Origin: an uncultured Lachnospiraceae bacterium
GTDB lineage: Bacteria > Bacillota > Clostridia > Lachnospirales > Lachnospiraceae
DNA: 43,726 nt
NCBI GenBank assembly: GCA_910586755.1
Contig: CAJUJM010000002.1
Span: 1-43,726, forward strand
Direction of reading: 5' to 3'
The translations under genes were made by a program, and so were the position numbers. The notes under the pieces were generated by a model, which was given only the letters and a program-made list of their open reading frames with translations, was not told the origin of the DNA and did not search any database. Shown here in pieces: positions 24,620 through 31,667 of the stretch. Each line of letters opens with the position of its first letter. The first letter of the stretch is position 1.

Positions 24620-25357
24620 ATGTCAGGACATTCTAAATTTGCCAATATCAAACATAAGAAAGAGAAAAACGACGCGGCAAAGGGCAAGATCTTTACAGTA
24701 ATCGGGCGCGAGATTGCCGTTGCAGTAAAAGAGGGCGGACCGGATCCGGCCAACAACAGCAAGCTGCGGGATGTGATTGCCAAGGCAAAGGCTAATAATA
24801 TGCCTAACGACACCATTGACAGAGGCATTAAAAAGGCGGCAGGCGATGCCAATTCTGTAAACTATGAGGTAATTACCTATGAGGGATACGGCCCCAGCGG
24901 CGTGGCAATCATTGTAGATGCCCTGACCGATAATAAGAACCGGACAGCCGCCAACGTAAGAAGCGCTTTTACCAAGGGAGACGGAAACGTAGGAACCCCT
25001 GGCTGTGTATCTTATATGTTTGACAAGAAGGGCCAGATCATCATTGATAAGGAAGAATGCGATATGGACGCGGACGAGTTGATGATGGCGGCATTAGACG
25101 CAGGAGCGGAGGATTTTGCAGAGGAAGAGGACAGCTATGAGGTTCTCACCGATCCGGATGATTTCAGTACAGTCCGGGAGGCCCTGGAGTCTGCCGGTAT
25201 TCCTATGGCTCAGGCGGATATCACCATGATTCCTCAGACCTGGGTAGAGCTGACAAGCGACGAGGATATCAAAAAAATCAACCGTACCCTGGACCTGTTA
25301 GATGAGGATGACGATGTGCAGGCGGTTTATCATAACTGGGATACAGATGAGAGGTAA
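24620..25357 (+). CDS. yebC: YebC/PmpR family protein (TACO1-like)
   Basis: A 245-residue protein with the family start MSGHSKFANIKHKKEKNDAA, then FTVIGREI, NDTIDRGIKKA, EGYGPSGVAIIVDALTDN and RTAANVRSAFTKGDGNVG. YebC-like proteins were described as transcriptional regulators, and more recently as ribosome-associated factors easing translation of proline stretches. AAAAGGAG precedes ATG 24620; the longer frame from 24584 is rejected because the family conserves MSGHSKF. It is last in the MATE-lipoprotein-yebC unit and is followed by a terminator. Confidence 0.96.
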   Translation: MSGHSKFANIKHKKEKNDAAKGKIFTVIGREIAVAVKEGGPDPANNSKLRDVIAKAKANNMPNDTIDRGIKKAAGDANSVNYEVITYEGYGPSGVAIIVDALTDNKNRTAANVRSAFTKGDGNVGTPGCVSYMFDKKGQIIIDKEECDMDADELMMAALDAGAEDFAEEEDSYEVLTDPDDFSTVREALESAGIPMAQADITMIPQTWVELTSDEDIKKINRTLDLLDEDDDVQAVYHNWDTDER

Positions 25358-25384
25358 GGGAAATCCCGGCAATGGGTGTACAAT

Positions 25385-25431
25385 GACCTCCTCCTGTTTG
25401 GCATAACTGACAAGCAGCGGGAGGTCTTTTT
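25385..25431 (+). terminator. Terminator after yebC
   Basis: GACCTCC (25385-25391) pairs with GGAGGTC (25420-25426), followed by TTTTTAT. Confidence 0.75.
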
Positions 25432-25443
25432 ATGTTGAAATAA

Positions 25444-25488
25444 GGCTACCGCAATCCCACTGGCTTTAGACGGTGGGTTAAGGTAGCC
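25444..25488 (+). mobile_element. Nested palindrome resembling an IS200/IS605-type end (relic)
   Basis: Outer arms GGCTACC (25444-25450) and GGTAGCC (25482-25488) enclose an inner hairpin CCCACTG (25456-25462) / CGGTGGG (25471-25477) with loop GCTTTAGA. The inner form, CCCAC...CTTTAG...GTGGG, is like the hairpins at the 3' ends of IS200/IS605 tnpB genes. No tnpA or tnpB is present nearby, so this would be a leftover end. The resemblance is from memory, not a search. Confidence 0.45.
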
Positions 25489-25526
25489 CAAAGTAGTGGT
25501 TTGTGCTATACTTTCGCTATGGGGAC

Positions 25527-25910
25527 ATGGAAATCAACAAACAGACACAAATATTTATTACAGTATCATATTATCTTTGTATGTTTAGAGAGAACGAAAA
25601 ACGTGACGGAATTGCGGATTATATTACATACCTTCAAGACATTTTAACCAGCAAAAATATATACAGATTTTTATGGGATATGATAGGTGAATCTGTAGGG
25701 CAAGGATATTCCTATAGGTTTCGTAAAGAGAATATGGAACCATATTTTTCCTATTCGTATGCAGATAATCTTTTAATTGAGCATCGTCTCAGATATGGAG
25801 AAACAGAGGATGAAAAGTTTGTAAGAAGAATATATGAGGCAAGGGATAAAGAGGAATTTGAAGGAAGAGAGGTTGTGGAAAGAACAGAAAAGAGGCTTAT
25901 CCTTTGTTAA
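25527..25910 (+). CDS. Unidentified small protein between palindromic structures
   Basis: About 127 residues, starting MEINKQTQIFITVSYYLCMF; rich in charged and aromatic residues (FRKENMEPYFSYSYADN, LRYGETEDEKFVRRIYEARD), with no signal peptide and no family recognised. The ATG at 25527 lacks a proper Shine-Dalgarno site. A TGCTATACT extended -10-like box lies at 25504-25512, which would give an almost leaderless message. Base composition is more AT-rich than in yebC. It may be a cargo gene or a decaying piece of a mobile element. Confidence 0.45.
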   Translation: MEINKQTQIFITVSYYLCMFRENEKRDGIADYITYLQDILTSKNIYRFLWDMIGESVGQGYSYRFRKENMEPYFSYSYADNLLIEHRLRYGETEDEKFVRRIYEARDKEEFEGREVVERTEKRLILC

Positions 25911-25916
25911 AGGAGG

Positions 25917-25987
25917 GGCAGGCAACCACTATGAAATTTATTAGTGACTCACTAATTTGCTAATATCTTGAATCAGCAAAGCCTGCC
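25917..25987 (+). promoter_or_regulatory. Palindrome-rich region with a 17-bp operator-like dyad
   Basis: A 17-base perfect dyad, ATTAGTGA-C-TCACTAAT (25940-25956), lies just upstream of the -35 box of the flavin-protein gene. It is nested with TTTGCT (25957-25962)/AGCAAA (25975-25980) and outer arms GGCAGGC (25917-25923)/GCCTGCC (25981-25987). It could be the binding site of the HxlR regulator encoded downstream, or a structured mobile-element end. Confidence 0.55.
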
Positions 25988-25996
25988 AGCTATAAT
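25968..25996 (+). promoter_or_regulatory. Promoter of the split-barrel flavoprotein gene
   Basis: TTGAAT (25968-25973), 17-base spacer, TATAAT (25991-25996). Confidence 0.7.
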
Positions 25997-26044
25997 TCAA
26001 CATATCAATTTTAATTATAGAAATTAAATTCAGGAGGTATTGGT

Positions 26045-26440
26045 ATGTTGAATGAACATGTAAAAAAGCTGCTGGCAGAGAGTATGTGGGATATTGCTAC
26101 TTGTGGGGACAATGAGCCCAATGTGGTTCCCGTAGCCTTCAAAGACATAACAGAGGATGGAAAACTGGTTGTGGGGGATGTATTCCTTGAGACCACACTG
26201 AATAATCTGAAAGCAAGCGGCGGCAGAATTGCCATTTCCGTGTATGACGGGAAATCTCTGGAAGGATACCAGATTAAGGGCGCTGCAGAATATGTGACAG
26301 AGGGAGCGGTTGTGGATACATTTAAGGCTATGGTGGAGGAGATGTTTCACGGCGCAGCAACTGCAAAGGGGGCGCTGATTATTACGCCGGAAAAGGTTAT
26401 TGTAACCACTCCCGGAGAGAATAATAAGAAAGTTCTGTAA
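26045..26440 (+). CDS. Pyridoxamine 5'-phosphate oxidase family (FMN-binding split barrel) protein
   Basis: A 131-residue protein of the PNPOx-like split-barrel superfamily. The pattern is typical: WDIATCGDNEPNVVPVAFKDI, LVVGDVFLETTLNNLKASGG, RIAISVYD, and GYQIKGAAEYVTEG. Members bind FMN, F420 or heme and often reduce small compounds; true PdxH enzymes are longer. AGGAGGT lies about 6 bases before the ATG. An HxlR regulator follows after a hairpin, a frequent pairing with redox-responsive flavoproteins. Confidence 0.85.
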   Translation: MLNEHVKKLLAESMWDIATCGDNEPNVVPVAFKDITEDGKLVVGDVFLETTLNNLKASGGRIAISVYDGKSLEGYQIKGAAEYVTEGAVVDTFKAMVEEMFHGAATAKGALIITPEKVIVTTPGENNKKVL

Positions 26441-26454
26441 GATGGACAAAAGCG

Positions 26455-26491
26455 ACAGGTGCAGAGTATCAAAATGCTCTGCGCCTGTTTG
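26455..26491 (+). terminator. Hairpin after the flavoprotein gene
   Basis: ACAGGTGCAGAG (26455-26466) pairs over 12 positions with CTCTGCGCCTGT (26477-26488), with one G-T pair. The T run is short (TTTG), so termination may be partial. Confidence 0.6.
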
Positions 26492-26596
26492 CATATATAC
26501 AGGGATTTTAAAATGTAGTATAATTATGGACATACCCTCAGCGAACAAGAATACATAGAGGGAATTTCCGGAAGTTGAAAAGGGGGGTTACAGGGT

Positions 26597-26983
26597 TTGT
26601 ATAAACCAAAGTTAGATAAGGATATTCGGTGCCCGCTGGAATACGGACTGGATGTATTCGGGGGCAAATGGAATTCACGGATTATCTGTGTTCTGGCAGC
26701 AAAAGAGACTTTGCGCTATAGTGAACTGCGGAGTGAGCTTACCAATATCACAGATACAGTTTTCGGCGCTTCTTTGAAAACACTTATGAAAAACCAAATG
26801 GTAAATCGGAAATCTTATGATGAAATTCCGCCCAGGGTAGAGTATTCTCTTACAGACAAAGGGATGTCTGTCGTCCCGATCCTGCAAAGTATCTGTCAGT
26901 GGTCAGGCGCCTACCATAAAGAAGATACCGAACATACCATGCTCCATTGTCAGAAATGCGATTATAACGGCAGGATTTCCTAA
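26597..26983 (+). CDS. HxlR family transcriptional regulator
   Basis: A 128-residue winged-helix regulator with the HxlR pattern: CPLEYGLDVFGGKWNSRIICVL, LRYSELRSELTNIT, the LKTLMKNQMVNRKSYDEIPPRVEYSLTDKG wing, then SICQW. The C-terminus has a CQKCDY metal-like pair of cysteines. The start is probably TTG at 26597, 9 bases after AAGGGGGG; no ATG is suitably placed. HxlR proteins respond to aldehydes, quinones or disulfide stress and act as dimers on palindromes; the dyad at 25940 is the natural candidate. Confidence 0.85.
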   Translation: MYKPKLDKDIRCPLEYGLDVFGGKWNSRIICVLAAKETLRYSELRSELTNITDTVFGASLKTLMKNQMVNRKSYDEIPPRVEYSLTDKGMSVVPILQSICQWSGAYHKEDTEHTMLHCQKCDYNGRIS

Positions 26984-27026
26984 CCTTACAAAAAGATTAA
27001 CAATCATTACGATTTTAATCCATTGC

Positions 27027-27055
27027 TTGAATACAGGAAGATCTTGGAGTATGAT
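27027..27055 (+). promoter_or_regulatory. Promoter of the GH25 gene
   Basis: TTGAAT (27027-27032), 17-base spacer, TATGAT (27050-27055). Confidence 0.65.
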
Positions 27056-27114
27056 AGGAAAAACAAAAAGGGTATGCCTATATGCCCGGAATGCAGGGCA
27101 AAAAGGAGGAGACG

Positions 27115-28128
27115 ATGAAGGGACAGATACAGAAAGATATAAAAAGGGGCCTGACTTTTCTGGCTTTGGCTGTAGGGATTTTCTGGAGCGCAGCTCCGGT
27201 AACTGCTTACGCGGACAGTATGGAATTCGGGCCGGGAATGGGACTGGAGACTACTGATGGGCTGAACCGGAGTGATACGGATTCCCCAAATAACGCTTTT
27301 AAAAAGGTGAACGGACAATACAGGGACGCACAGGGATCTGCCATTGAGGGCGTTTTATCAAGAGGAGTCAGCGTATCCAAATACCAGCAGAATATTGACT
27401 GGGCGTCAGTGGCGGCAGATGATGTCCGCTTTGCCATTATCCGCATGGGCTATGTGGATGACCTGGATCCCTATTTTGACAGAAATATGAGAGATGCGGC
27501 GGCAGCCGGCCTGCAGGTGGGAACTTATCTCTATTCCCAGGCATTAACCGTGGAGGACGCTGCACGGGAGGCCCAGTTTGCGGTGAGAACCGCCAAAGAG
27601 TATCAGATTTCCTACCCCATTGCCATGGATGTGGAGTCCAAGGTGGTGGAAGAGGCAGGGCTTACCAAACAGGAGCTGACGGATATTATTAACGCATTCT
27701 GCAGTACCGTACAGGCGGCAGGTTTTCATCCTATTGTATTCAGCTACAATGACTGGCTGGTAAATCGGATGGATACCAGTCAGATTCCCTATGATATCTG
27801 GTACGCCCGTTATGGAAGCATCAACAGCTACCCGGGCCGCACCATCTGGCAGTGTACGGAGGACGGCAGGGTAAATGGCATTGAAGGGCCGGTATGTATT
27901 GAGATGGCGTTTACCGATTACAGCCAGGTAATTCCATCAGCAGGCTGGAAATCCATTGACGGGGCGTGGTACTACTTTGAGAACCATCAGAAAATCACCG
28001 GCTGGAAAGAATTAGACGGAACCTGGTATTATTTAGACCCGGCAAACGGCGGCATTATGGCGGCAGGGACGGCTTTGACCATTGACGGAACCGTCTACCA
28101 GTTTGACGAAAACGGCGCTATGCTGTAA
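27115..28128 (+). CDS. Secreted GH25 lysozyme-like protein with choline-binding-type repeats
   Basis: A 337-residue exported protein. Signal peptide about 1-33 (ends TAYADS). The GH25 domain spans about 80-265 with VSKYQQNIDW, FAIIRMGY and AMDVESK (D172, E174). About 60 C-terminal residues form aromatic repeats (GWKSIDGAWYYF, GWKELDGTWYYLD, GTVYQFDENGAML) of the cell-wall-binding type. Oddities: the first catalytic Asp of the usual GIDVS motif is serine here (GVSVS, S86), and the late D of VDxN-like motifs is replaced (GPVCIEMAF). AAAGGAGGA precedes ATG 27115. Confidence 0.85.
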   Translation: MKGQIQKDIKRGLTFLALAVGIFWSAAPVTAYADSMEFGPGMGLETTDGLNRSDTDSPNNAFKKVNGQYRDAQGSAIEGVLSRGVSVSKYQQNIDWASVAADDVRFAIIRMGYVDDLDPYFDRNMRDAAAAGLQVGTYLYSQALTVEDAAREAQFAVRTAKEYQISYPIAMDVESKVVEEAGLTKQELTDIINAFCSTVQAAGFHPIVFSYNDWLVNRMDTSQIPYDIWYARYGSINSYPGRTIWQCTEDGRVNGIEGPVCIEMAFTDYSQVIPSAGWKSIDGAWYYFENHQKITGWKELDGTWYYLDPANGGIMAAGTALTIDGTVYQFDENGAML

Positions 28129-28143
28129 AGGGGGACAAATACG

Positions 28144-28611
28144 TTACCGTGAGCTGTTTTCGCTATCCCAAAAAGCTGGCAGTTTCAACACAATTTTAGT
28201 AAAGCTCTGCATTTCCCTGGTATGGGCTACCGGCTGGTGGCCGTCCCAGGGAAATGCAGCATAAAACATTCCCTGAGTAATTTTCATTGTATGTTCACGG
28301 GAGCCGGTAAGACGCTGGGCATCTTTTTCCGGATCATAGGGGACAGTGACGGTAAGCTTGCGGATATCCTCCCAGGCTACCTCCTCGCTGCCTTCCAGAA
28401 GGATCTGCACATCAATATATTTTTTGTGGGATTCAAAGCTTCCTTCCTCAATAGGCCGTGTCACGCCTTTTTGGATCATGAAAAATCCACCGTCAAATTC
28501 ATACCGCCCCGGGATAAATTCGGTAAGATCCCGTATTTTTTCTATCCCATTCTTTAAGCCGGGCAATACAGATATATAATTCATCATATTTTCCATACGA
28601 TCAATAATCAT
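28144..28611 (-). CDS. yhcH: YhcH/YjgK/YiaL family protein (NanQ-like cupin)
   Basis: A 155-residue cupin-like protein of the DUF386 family. Characteristic segments are FEG-like YEFDGGFFMIQKG, ESHKKYIDVQILLEGSEEVAW and GMFYAAFPWDGHQPVAH, with putative metal-binding His and Glu residues. In Escherichia coli YhcH (NanQ) speeds interconversion of sialic acid anomers; EbgC and YiaL relate to other sugars. AGGGAGG lies 9 bases before the ATG. It follows the Na+/Ca2+ exchanger gene by 50 bases on the same strand and converges on the GH25 gene. Confidence 0.88.
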   Translation of the reverse strand: MIIDRMENMMNYISVLPGLKNGIEKIRDLTEFIPGRYEFDGGFFMIQKGVTRPIEEGSFESHKKYIDVQILLEGSEEVAWEDIRKLTVTVPYDPEKDAQRLTGSREHTMKITQGMFYAAFPWDGHQPVAHTREMQSFTKIVLKLPAFWDSENSSR

Positions 28612-28661
28612 TGAGAAATTCCTCCCTACTTCAATTTTTTACAGTAACAAGATATTTATTA

Positions 28662-29627
28662 TTACAGACTAAACTGGATGATACAAAATACTGCATAGAT
28701 AAGCAGAAGTATAACTCCCTGTGCGCGGAAGAGCTTTCCGCGGATAAGAGCCGGAACCGTCATTATCAGCATAACGGCAAACATTACCGGAATATCCAAA
28801 ACCAGGGAAGAATTATAACCAAAGAGCGTAGAGCTTTGGGGTACGCTGAAAGGGGCCAGGGCAGCGGATACACCGCTGACCAATACTAAATTAAAAAGGT
28901 TGGCGCCGATAATATTTCCCAGAGAAAGGGCCCCATGGCCTTTTAAAAGAGAGGTAATGGCAGTTACCAGCTCCGGCAGGGAAGTACCCAGGGCTACAAG
29001 GGTCAGGGCAATCACCGACTCGGGCACGCCCAGAGCCTGAGCAATCAGGGTTCCGTTTTCCACCAGAAGATCCGCGCCTACCGCAATCAGGGCCGCGCCA
29101 ATCACCAGCAGGAGGATATTCTTGCCCAAAGATTTTTCTGCTTCATCATTCTCAAGATCCTGGCTTTCCACAGGAGTACTTTTCATCTGCATTACAGCAA
29201 CAATCATATGAATAATAAAAATTGCCAGAAGTGCAAGACCAACAAACCGGCTGAAATAGCCATTAAAATAGGCAACTCCAGCGTAAACAAAAGCGGAAAT
29301 AAAGAAAAAGAATACGGGGGTGCCCAGAGCAGAACGGTTGACAGGAGCGGGTTTTACGGTAATGGTAATCGCAGCAATCAGGGCAGTATTACAGATAATA
29401 GAACCAATGGCATTGCCATAAGCGATTTCGCCGTGACCGGTTAGTGCCGAGGTGGTGGAAACCATAACTTCTGGAAGTGTAGTACCAATGGAAACGATAG
29501 TTGCTCCAATAAGAAGCTCCGGCAGACGGAACTTACGGGCAACTCCTGTGGAGCCGTCCACAAACCAGTCTCCGCCTTTAATCAGACAAACCAATCCCAA
29601 AGCGAATAATAAAATAGTAATTAGCAT
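28662..29627 (-). CDS. CaCA family Na+/Ca2+ antiporter (YrbG type)
   Basis: A 321-residue protein with about 10 membrane helices in two inverted halves. Both alpha repeats are clear: ATIVSIGTTLPEVMVS with GNAIGSIICNTALI, and ALVALGTSLPELVTAI with GNIIGANLFNLVL. The acidic residues in the LPE motifs bind cations. AAGGAGAAAAAG precedes the ATG. The gene is transcribed divergently from the PrpR-like regulator and probably together with yhcH. Confidence 0.93.
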   Translation of the reverse strand: MLITILLFALGLVCLIKGGDWFVDGSTGVARKFRLPELLIGATIVSIGTTLPEVMVSTTSALTGHGEIAYGNAIGSIICNTALIAAITITVKPAPVNRSALGTPVFFFFISAFVYAGVAYFNGYFSRFVGLALLAIFIIHMIVAVMQMKSTPVESQDLENDEAEKSLGKNILLLVIGAALIAVGADLLVENGTLIAQALGVPESVIALTLVALGTSLPELVTAITSLLKGHGALSLGNIIGANLFNLVLVSGVSAALAPFSVPQSSTLFGYNSSLVLDIPVMFAVMLIMTVPALIRGKLFRAQGVILLLIYAVFCIIQFSL

Positions 29628-29668
29628 AGCTTTTTCTCCTTAATGTTAGTGTACCTCTGACAGAATAA

Positions 29669-29697
29669 AGAATACTATGTTTTTCGATATATTTCAA
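29669..29697 (-). promoter_or_regulatory. Promoter of the exchanger-yhcH unit
   Basis: On the minus strand, TTGAAA (29697-29692), 17-base spacer, TATTCT (29674-29669). Confidence 0.6.
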
Positions 29698-29736
29698 TGA
29701 AAAGAAATTTATTATATGTTCTTTTTTGAAACTTTA

Positions 29737-29781
29737 TTGCATATAAAAACGAGATGTGATAAAATATTTTCATAATGAAAC
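29737..29781 (+). promoter_or_regulatory. Promoter and candidate autoregulatory palindrome of the PrpR-like regulator
   Basis: TTGCAT (29737-29742), 17-base spacer, TAAAAT (29760-29765) with TGA before it. The palindrome TTTCA-TAA-TGAAA(C) (29768-29781) covers the predicted transcript start, a place expected for autorepression. The same TTTYA-N3-TRAAA form occurs at 33749 and 33853. Confidence 0.65.
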
Positions 29782-29814
29782 GTTTTGAGCATGGGAGAAA
29801 GGTGGAGAAACAGG

Positions 29815-31602
29815 ATGGAGAAGAAGTGGAAAACAAAGTATCGAATTTTAGGCATTGCGCCTTATCCGAATTTACGAAATTCTATGATGACCTTGGCAGA
29901 GAAATACGAGGAAATCGAAATAGCTGCCTACACAGGAAATCTGGAGGATGGGGTTCAGCTTGCCCAGCAGCATATGAATCGGGGATTTGATCTGATTTTG
30001 TCCCGGGGCGGAACCGCTAAAATGATTCAGGAAATAGCATCCATTCCTGTTGTTGAGATTCCCATATCCGTAAATGATATTTTAAGAGCTATTTTGCTTT
30101 TGGAAAATCTTACGGAACCCTATGCCATTGTAGGCTATCCCAACATTACACAGCCGGCTCATATCCTGTGTGAGATGATGAACTATAAAATGAATACCAT
30201 TACGATTCAACATCCGGATGAGCTGGACCAGGTTTTGCAGAAATTAAAGAGAGAGGGAATCAACTTCATTTTATGCGATGTGATTACGGAAACCGTGACT
30301 CGTGAAGCCGGACTGGAACCGATTCTTATTTTATCCGGGACAGAGGGGATCGAAAGCGCCATCGAATTTTCTATCAAGATGTGCAGGGCCATGGAGGAAA
30401 CAAAGGCCAGAAGCCGTCTGTTTACCGAGGCTTTGGAGATGAAGGGCACAGAGACCATGATTATGAAAAAAAATGGAGTTGTATTGTTTTCTACCTATAA
30501 TAAAGAAAATCTGGCTTCTGTTACAGAGTATTTACGGCAGATGATGCGGGATTCCCGTCCAATTCCGGCCAAGGCATTTCACCGGATTGATAACGAATTA
30601 TATTCCATCTGGGCAGAGGAAACCGAATTTGTTGGGGAAACCTGTTACATTTTCTCTTTGGAGCAGAATCCATTTCCTGTTGGGGGAAGTAAACACGGGA
30701 TCCGTTTTTCCACTTTTACGGAAATGTCCGCCAGATATTCCAGCAGCTTCTACTCCCTTACTGCCAGCGCAAGGCTTATGGAAGAAAAAATTAAAATGAT
30801 CAACCAGAATACGATACCCGTAATGATACTGGGAGAGCGGGGATCCGGAAAAAATCAGATGGCGGCAAAACTGTATCTGGAAAGCTCTATGAAAAAATAT
30901 CCTTATGTTACCATTGACTGTCAGATCATCAATGACCGAACCTGGAATTATATGGTCAATAATTATAACTCCCCTTTTAATGACCAGAACAATACCATCT
31001 TTATCAGCAATATACAGGATCTGTCTAAGAGCCGGCAAAACCAGCTTCTCTCTCTTTTGGTGGATACAAACGCATACAAGAGAAACCGTATCCTGATTTC
31101 CTGCTCTCAGACTCTGGATTCCGATACGGAAGACCCATCCAAGAATTTCATTGACAGTCTTGCGTGCACTACGATTTATATGCCGCCTTTAAGAGAATTG
31201 ACCAGTGACATTCAAAATGCCGCCAACCTGTATTTAAATACCCTTAATGTAGAATTGTCAAAGCAGATTGTGGGATTTACGCCGGAAGCTCTCAGGCTGC
31301 TGACCGCCTACCAATGGCCGGATAATTTTCTTCAGTTAAAAAGAGTGCTGACGGAATTGGTAATGCTTACCTCAACCTCATATATTCAGCCTGATATCGT
31401 GTCTCAGACAATAGAAAAGGAAAAACGGCAGTATGTCCCTGCTACGTCAGCGGCCTTTGACTATGACCGGCCTTTAAGTGAAATGACCCGGGAAATTGTC
31501 AGGGTGGTTCTGTCCCAGTGCGGGAATAATCAGACATTGGCGGCCAAACGGCTCGGTATTGGACGGACTACTTTGTGGAGATATTTAAATGAAGAAAGTT
31601 GA
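29815..31602 (+). CDS. PrpR-N regulator with degenerate AAA domain and Fis-type HTH
   Basis: A 595-residue regulator. PrpR_N sensory domain about 10-180 (KYRILGIAPYP, FDLILSRGGTAKMIQ, VVEIPISVNDILRAI), a PAS-like region about 195-290, AAA-like domain about 310-530, and a Fis-type helix-turn-helix at the end (LAAKRLGIGRTTLWRYLNE). The AAA part keeps a P-loop (GERGSGKN, 340-347), but Walker B reads TIFISNIQ, without the usual acidic pair, and the GAFTGA sigma-54 contact loop is absent. It is therefore unlikely to activate sigma-54. ATG 29815 follows GGTGGAG by 8 bases. It probably controls the operon at 33889. Confidence 0.85.
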   Translation: MEKKWKTKYRILGIAPYPNLRNSMMTLAEKYEEIEIAAYTGNLEDGVQLAQQHMNRGFDLILSRGGTAKMIQEIASIPVVEIPISVNDILRAILLLENLTEPYAIVGYPNITQPAHILCEMMNYKMNTITIQHPDELDQVLQKLKREGINFILCDVITETVTREAGLEPILILSGTEGIESAIEFSIKMCRAMEETKARSRLFTEALEMKGTETMIMKKNGVVLFSTYNKENLASVTEYLRQMMRDSRPIPAKAFHRIDNELYSIWAEETEFVGETCYIFSLEQNPFPVGGSKHGIRFSTFTEMSARYSSSFYSLTASARLMEEKIKMINQNTIPVMILGERGSGKNQMAAKLYLESSMKKYPYVTIDCQIINDRTWNYMVNNYNSPFNDQNNTIFISNIQDLSKSRQNQLLSLLVDTNAYKRNRILISCSQTLDSDTEDPSKNFIDSLACTTIYMPPLRELTSDIQNAANLYLNTLNVELSKQIVGFTPEALRLLTAYQWPDNFLQLKRVLTELVMLTSTSYIQPDIVSQTIEKEKRQYVPATSAAFDYDRPLSEMTREIVRVVLSQCGNNQTLAAKRLGIGRTTLWRYLNEES

Positions 31603-31667
31603 TGTGGAACATTTTTGTTGAAAAGATTGTAAAAGCTATAGGAAGAGATCGGATTACCGGAGGGGTT

